A DNA stretch of 64,000 nucleotides from Robinsoniella peoriensis (GTDB lineage Bacteria; Bacillota; Clostridia; Lachnospirales; Lachnospiraceae): assembly GCF_042680125.1 (NCBI RefSeq), contig NZ_JBHTNY010000004.1; one strand, given 5' to 3'. Every line of letters starts with the position of its first letter. Within the stretch, counting starts at the first letter, position 1. Both the position numbers and the translations under genes were made by a program. Below are positions 60,541 through 64,000 of the stretch, in pieces. The notes beneath the pieces are model-generated. The model was not told the DNA's origin. It saw only the letters and a program-made list of their open reading frames with translations, and searched no databases.

Positions 60541-61872
60541 ATGGAATTCTTAAGTGGAGTCATGAAAAAAGAAGTGCTGGAGATCAGCAAATTGTCATCG
60601 GAGGATTATATTGGCAAAGAGGTGAAGGTAAATGGTGCCATTCATTCCATCCGGGATATGGGAGAAGTTGCATTTGTGGTATTGCGAAAAAGAGAAGGCT
60701 TGCTGCAATGTGTTTTTGAAGAAGGAGTGTCGGCAGGGAGGCTTAAGGATTTGAGGGAAGCAGAAACAATTGAAGTTGCCGGAGTGGTCCGGTCAGAAGA
60801 ACGGGCTCCGTGGGGATTTGAGATCAGAATCATCAGCTTCCGGATTTTAAGCGAACCTGCAGAAGCACTTCCGCTGGCAATTTCAAAATGGAAAATGAAT
60901 GCTTCTCTGGAAGCAAAACTGAATATGCGTCCGATTTCTCTTCGAAATGTACGGGAACGGGCTAAATTTAAAATTCAGGAGGGGATTGTCAGAGGATTCC
61001 GGGATTTTCTCTATGAAGAAGGATTTACCGAAATCAGAACGCCGAAGATCGGGGCAAAAGGTGCAGAGGGCGGTTCCAATATTTTTAAACTGGATTATTT
61101 CCACCGGCCGGCAGTTCTGGCACAAAGCCCACAGCTGTATAAACAGATGCTGGTGGGGGTGTTTGACCGGGTCTTCGAGACAGCGCCTGTGTTCCGTGCC
61201 GAAAAGCATAACACGAAACGCCATCTGAATGAGTATACCAGTCTGGATTTTGAAATGGGCTATATTGACAGCTTCCAGGATATTATGGGAATGGAAACAG
61301 GATTTTTACAGTATACCATGAGGCTTTTGGAAAAGGATTATGACAGGGAACTGAAAATTCTGGGGGTAGTGCTTCCAAATGTGGATAAGATTCCGGCAGT
61401 TCGATTTGATGAGGCAAAAAGGCTGGTTTCTGAAAAATATGATCGAAAGATCAAGAATCCCTTTGACCTGGAGCCGGAAGAGGAGATTTTGATCGGGAGA
61501 TATTTCAAAGAAGAGTTTGATGCAGACTTTGTATTTGTAACCCATTATCCTTCTAAAAAGCGTCCTTTTTATGCGATGGACGATCCGGCGGATGCGAAGT
61601 TTTCTTTAAGCTTTGACTTATTGTTCAAAGGAATGGAAATTACAACAGGGGGTCAGCGTATCCATGAATACCAGATGCTGATGGAGAAAATTGCAGCAAA
61701 AGGGATGTCTGCGGAAGGTTTAGAACAATATCTGGATACCTTCAAACACGGTATGCCGCCACATGGGGGACTTGGGATCGGGCTTGAAAGACTTACGATG
61801 AAGCTTTTGGATGAGGAAAATGTGAGGGAAACAACTTTATTTCCCAGGGATTTATCAAGACTTGAGCCTTAA
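60541..61872 (+). CDS. aspS: Aspartate-tRNA ligase, probably non-discriminating (Asp/Asn)
   Basis: A 443-residue class IIb synthetase of the archaeal-type AspRS/AsnRS group. It has an N-terminal OB-fold anticodon-binding domain (about 15-110), then the catalytic core with motif 2 (FRAEKHNTKRHLNEYTSLDFEMG near 219-241) and motif 3 (GLGIGLERLTMKLL near 410-423). Its place in front of gatCAB indicates that it charges tRNA-Asn with Asp for transamidation. Starts: ATG at 60541 or the adjacent ATG at 60538, both after AAAGGGG; a longer frame from 60415 crosses the hairpin and is rejected. Confidence 0.92.
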   Translation: MEFLSGVMKKEVLEISKLSSEDYIGKEVKVNGAIHSIRDMGEVAFVVLRKREGLLQCVFEEGVSAGRLKDLREAETIEVAGVVRSEERAPWGFEIRIISFRILSEPAEALPLAISKWKMNASLEAKLNMRPISLRNVRERAKFKIQEGIVRGFRDFLYEEGFTEIRTPKIGAKGAEGGSNIFKLDYFHRPAVLAQSPQLYKQMLVGVFDRVFETAPVFRAEKHNTKRHLNEYTSLDFEMGYIDSFQDIMGMETGFLQYTMRLLEKDYDRELKILGVVLPNVDKIPAVRFDEAKRLVSEKYDRKIKNPFDLEPEEEILIGRYFKEEFDADFVFVTHYPSKKRPFYAMDDPADAKFSLSFDLLFKGMEITTGGQRIHEYQMLMEKIAAKGMSAEGLEQYLDTFKHGMPPHGGLGIGLERLTMKLLDEENVRETTLFPRDLSRLEP

Positions 61873-61936
61873 GACACACTTTAGTACAGCATTACGCAAT
61901 AATAATATAATTGAATAGAAAGCAGGAAGAAGGATT

Positions 61937-62230
61937 ATGGCAAATCAGATCAATGATGAAACAATCGAATACGTTGGAATTCTGGCAAAGCTTGAGCTGT
62001 CTGACGAAGAAAAAGAGCAGGCTAAAAAAGATATGAACAGTATGCTGGATTATATAGATAAATTGAATGAACTGGATACGGACAATGTAGAACCGATGTC
62101 CCATTTATTTTCCACCCATAACGTTTTCCGTGAGGATCAGGTAGATAACGGGGACGAGAGAGAAATGATTCTGGCAAATGCTCCGGAACAGAAAGACAGT
62201 ATGTTTAAAGTACCGAAAACAGTAGATTAG
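61937..62230 (+). CDS. gatC: Asp/Glu-tRNA amidotransferase subunit C
   Basis: GatC, 97 residues, wraps around GatA and stabilises the GatCAB complex that turns Asp-tRNA-Asn (and Glu-tRNA-Gln) into the amidated form. Family features: VGILAKLELSDEEKEQAKKDMNSMLDYIDKLNELDTDNVEPM in the first 60 residues and VPKTV at the end. AGGAAGAAGG precedes the ATG. Confidence 0.95.
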   Translation: MANQINDETIEYVGILAKLELSDEEKEQAKKDMNSMLDYIDKLNELDTDNVEPMSHLFSTHNVFREDQVDNGDEREMILANAPEQKDSMFKVPKTVD

Positions 62231-62273
62231 ACAGGCTGCATATTGTGATAGTTCATAAAGAGAGGAGATTCAG

Positions 62274-63761
62274 ATGATGAGTTTAAAAAGTCTGACGGCA
62301 CTGGAACTGGCTAAGAAGATAAAGCAAAAGGAAATATCCGTAAAAGAAGCCGTTTGTGCATCCCTGGCGCAAATCGGTGAAGTAGAAGATAAGGTGCATG
62401 CATTTGTTACCGTGGATAAAGAAGGTGCGTTAAAAAGAGCAGAAGAGGTACAAAGAGAGATCAGTGAGGGAAGGCTGACATCACCTCTGGCGGGAGTACC
62501 GGCAGCCGTAAAGGATAATATATGTACCCAGGGAATCCCCACGACCTGCAGTTCTAAGATTCTGCATAATTTTGTGCCGGGATACTCCGCACAGGTAATT
62601 TCGAACATGGCAAAAGCAGGAGTGATTATTTTAGGAAAAACAAATATGGATGAATTCGCCATGGGTAGTACCACAGAGACTTCAGCATTTGGCGTTACCA
62701 GAAATCCCTGGAATACCGGGCATGTTCCGGGGGGATCTTCTGGCGGATCCTGTGCAGCCGTATCTGCCGAAGAATGCTTTTTCGCACTAGGTTCTGATAC
62801 CGGAGGATCTATCCGCCAGCCCAGTTCGTATTGTGGGGTTACGGGTTTGAAGCCCACTTATGGAACGGTCTCCAGATATGGTTTGATTGCCTATGGATCA
62901 TCCCTGGATCAAATCGGTCCGGTGGCAAAGGATGTTTCTGACTGTGCAGCAATTCTGGAAACCATTTCTTCCTATGACAGAAAGGACAGTACTTCCATTT
63001 TGAGAGAAAGTTATGACTTTACGACAGCATTAAAAGATGATGTAAAAGGAATGCGGATTGGAATTCCAAGAGATTATTTTGGAGAAGGACTGGACGTCCG
63101 GGTAAAGGAAGCTGTTCTTGGAGCAGCAAAAGTGCTTCAGGAAAAAGGTGCAGTGGTGGAGGAATTTGACTTAAGTCTGGCAGAGTATGCGATTCCGGCC
63201 TATTATGTTATTGCTTCGGCAGAGGCAAGCTCAAACCTCTCCAGATTTGATGGTGTGAAATACGGGTATCGTGCCGAGGAATATCAGGGTTTGCATAATA
63301 TGTATAAGAAAAGCCGTTCCCAGGGCTTTGGGGCAGAAGTAAAACGGCGTATCATGCTGGGATCCTTTGTATTAAGTTCCGGATATTATGATGCTTATTA
63401 TCTGAAGGCACTTCGTACAAAGGCTTTAATCAAACAGGCATTTAATCAGGCATTTCAGAAATTTGACGTTATCCTGGGACCCACCGCTCCTTCTGCCGCA
63501 CCTAAGCTTGGGGAAAGCCTCTCTGATCCTCTGAAGATGTATCTGGGTGATATTTATACAATTTCAGTAAACCTGGCGGGACTTCCGGGCATTTCAGTAC
63601 CCTGCGGCAAAGATAAAAAAGGATTGCCCATTGGAGTTCAGTTTATCGGCGATTGTTTTGAAGAGAAGAAAATTATTCAGGCTGCCTACAGTTTTGAGCA
63701 GAGCAGAACGTATGAAGCGCCTCTTATAGCTGAAAAAGGGGAGGAAAGTGTTCATGAATAA
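62274..63761 (+). CDS. gatA: Asp/Glu-tRNA amidotransferase subunit A
   Basis: GatA, 495 residues, the amidase subunit that releases ammonia from glutamine. The Ser-cisSer-Lys triad is visible: Lys in AAVKDNI near 79, GGSSGGSCAAV near 154-164 (cis-Ser region) and GSDTGGSIRQPSSYCG near 174-189 (nucleophile Ser). GAGAGGAG lies 7-8 bp before two adjacent ATG codons. The stop overlaps gatB by 8 bp. Confidence 0.97.
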   Translation: MMSLKSLTALELAKKIKQKEISVKEAVCASLAQIGEVEDKVHAFVTVDKEGALKRAEEVQREISEGRLTSPLAGVPAAVKDNICTQGIPTTCSSKILHNFVPGYSAQVISNMAKAGVIILGKTNMDEFAMGSTTETSAFGVTRNPWNTGHVPGGSSGGSCAAVSAEECFFALGSDTGGSIRQPSSYCGVTGLKPTYGTVSRYGLIAYGSSLDQIGPVAKDVSDCAAILETISSYDRKDSTSILRESYDFTTALKDDVKGMRIGIPRDYFGEGLDVRVKEAVLGAAKVLQEKGAVVEEFDLSLAEYAIPAYYVIASAEASSNLSRFDGVKYGYRAEEYQGLHNMYKKSRSQGFGAEVKRRIMLGSFVLSSGYYDAYYLKALRTKALIKQAFNQAFQKFDVILGPTAPSAAPKLGESLSDPLKMYLGDIYTISVNLAGLPGISVPCGKDKKGLPIGVQFIGDCFEEKKIIQAAYSFEQSRTYEAPLIAEKGEESVHE

Positions 63762-64000
63762 ACAATATGAAACAGTAATCGGACTGGAAGTTCATGTAGA
63801 ATTAGCTACGAAAACAAAAATTTTCTGTTCCTGCCAGACCACATTTGGCGGTGCACCCAATACCCATACCTGTCCGGTCTGCGCTGGGATGCCTGGAAGT
63901 CTGCCGGTTCTTAACAAACAGGTTGTGGAGTACGCACTGGCGGTAGGGCTTGCTGCAAACTGTAAGATCCACCAGTATTGTAAATTTGACCGCAAAAATT
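63754..64000 (+). CDS. gatB: Asp/Glu-tRNA amidotransferase subunit B, 3' end outside window
   Basis: The first 82 residues of GatB: YETVIGLEVHVELATKTKIFC and the zinc-binding cysteines of CSCQ and HTCPVCAGMPG are clear, as is LPVLN. GatB binds the misacylated tRNA and activates the side chain with ATP. Start at 63754 inside the gatA end, with GGGGAGG upstream. Truncated by the window edge only. Confidence 0.95.
   Translation, partial: MNKQYETVIGLEVHVELATKTKIFCSCQTTFGGAPNTHTCPVCAGMPGSLPVLNKQVVEYALAVGLAANCKIHQYCKFDRKN

Overview
The window reads as a chromosomal segment of an anaerobic, low-to-middling GC Firmicute, most likely a gut Lachnospiraceae (Blautia/Dorea/Roseburia type). This is inference from gene content: strong AGGAGG-type ribosome binding sites, TTGACA/TATAAT promoters, LL-diaminopimelate aminotransferase (DapL), a T-box leader in front of an aspartyl-tRNA synthetase-gatCAB operon, an ammonia-dependent AsnA, DUF5058-type membrane proteins and YfhO-type membrane proteins. 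I saw no tRNA or rRNA gene, insertion sequence, prophage or CRISPR array.

Region 1 (1-28969) is a large cell-surface polysaccharide locus, all on the plus strand. It holds three YfhO-like GT-C membrane proteins (two of them a tandem duplication), rfbB-rfbA-rfbC for dTDP-sugars, a Wzm/Wzt-type ABC exporter with a carbohydrate-binding tail on the ATPase, a methyltransferase, three large double-headed GT2 glycosyltransferases (one fused to a kinase-like domain), a WecE-type sugar aminotransferase, two single GT2 enzymes, an undecaprenyl-phosphate sugar phosphotransferase that would start the lipid-linked glycan, an LCP ligase with a long Asn-Gly-Pro-Tyr repeat that would attach the glycan to the wall, and glmS. 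Together these cover precursor supply, lipid-linked assembly, export and wall attachment.

Region 2 (29000-34390) holds envelope stress and core functions: an HtrA protease, a ClpX with an acidic N-terminal extension, a signal peptidase II-like protein and the housekeeping sigma factor RpoD. Region 3 (34449-39770) is a cassette of two ATP-grasp ligases, a pair of half-size EamA/SMR transporters, a GtrB/CsbB-like polyprenyl-phosphate glycosyltransferase and a membrane-anchored alpha/beta hydrolase; it looks like an undescribed lipid-linked surface modification pathway. A minus-strand GntR-ABC-permease operon (YtrA type) follows.

Region 4 (41800-49264) has the de novo NAD operon nadA-nadB-nadC behind a NiaR-like operator, an SDR oxidoreductase, a decayed stretch with two broken genes facing each other, an ECF-like sigma factor with a cysteine-containing C-terminal extension, and an ABC transporter behind a promoter of MerR-regulated geometry. 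Region 5 (49399-58735) has a polysaccharide deacetylase, dapF, dapL, a DsbA-like oxidoreductase, a DUF5058-partner-M20 peptidase operon and pepD. Between the M20 gene and pepD lies a short hydrophobic ORF (56800-56892) directly abutting a well-formed antisense RNA unit on the other strand; this has the layout of a type I toxin-antitoxin locus and is the most interesting small element here.

Region 6 (58767-64000) is an asparagine hub: asnA on the minus strand, and divergently a T-box leader followed by aspS-gatC-gatA-gatB for transamidation-based Asn-tRNA synthesis. gatB runs off the right end; the first YfhO gene runs off the left end.
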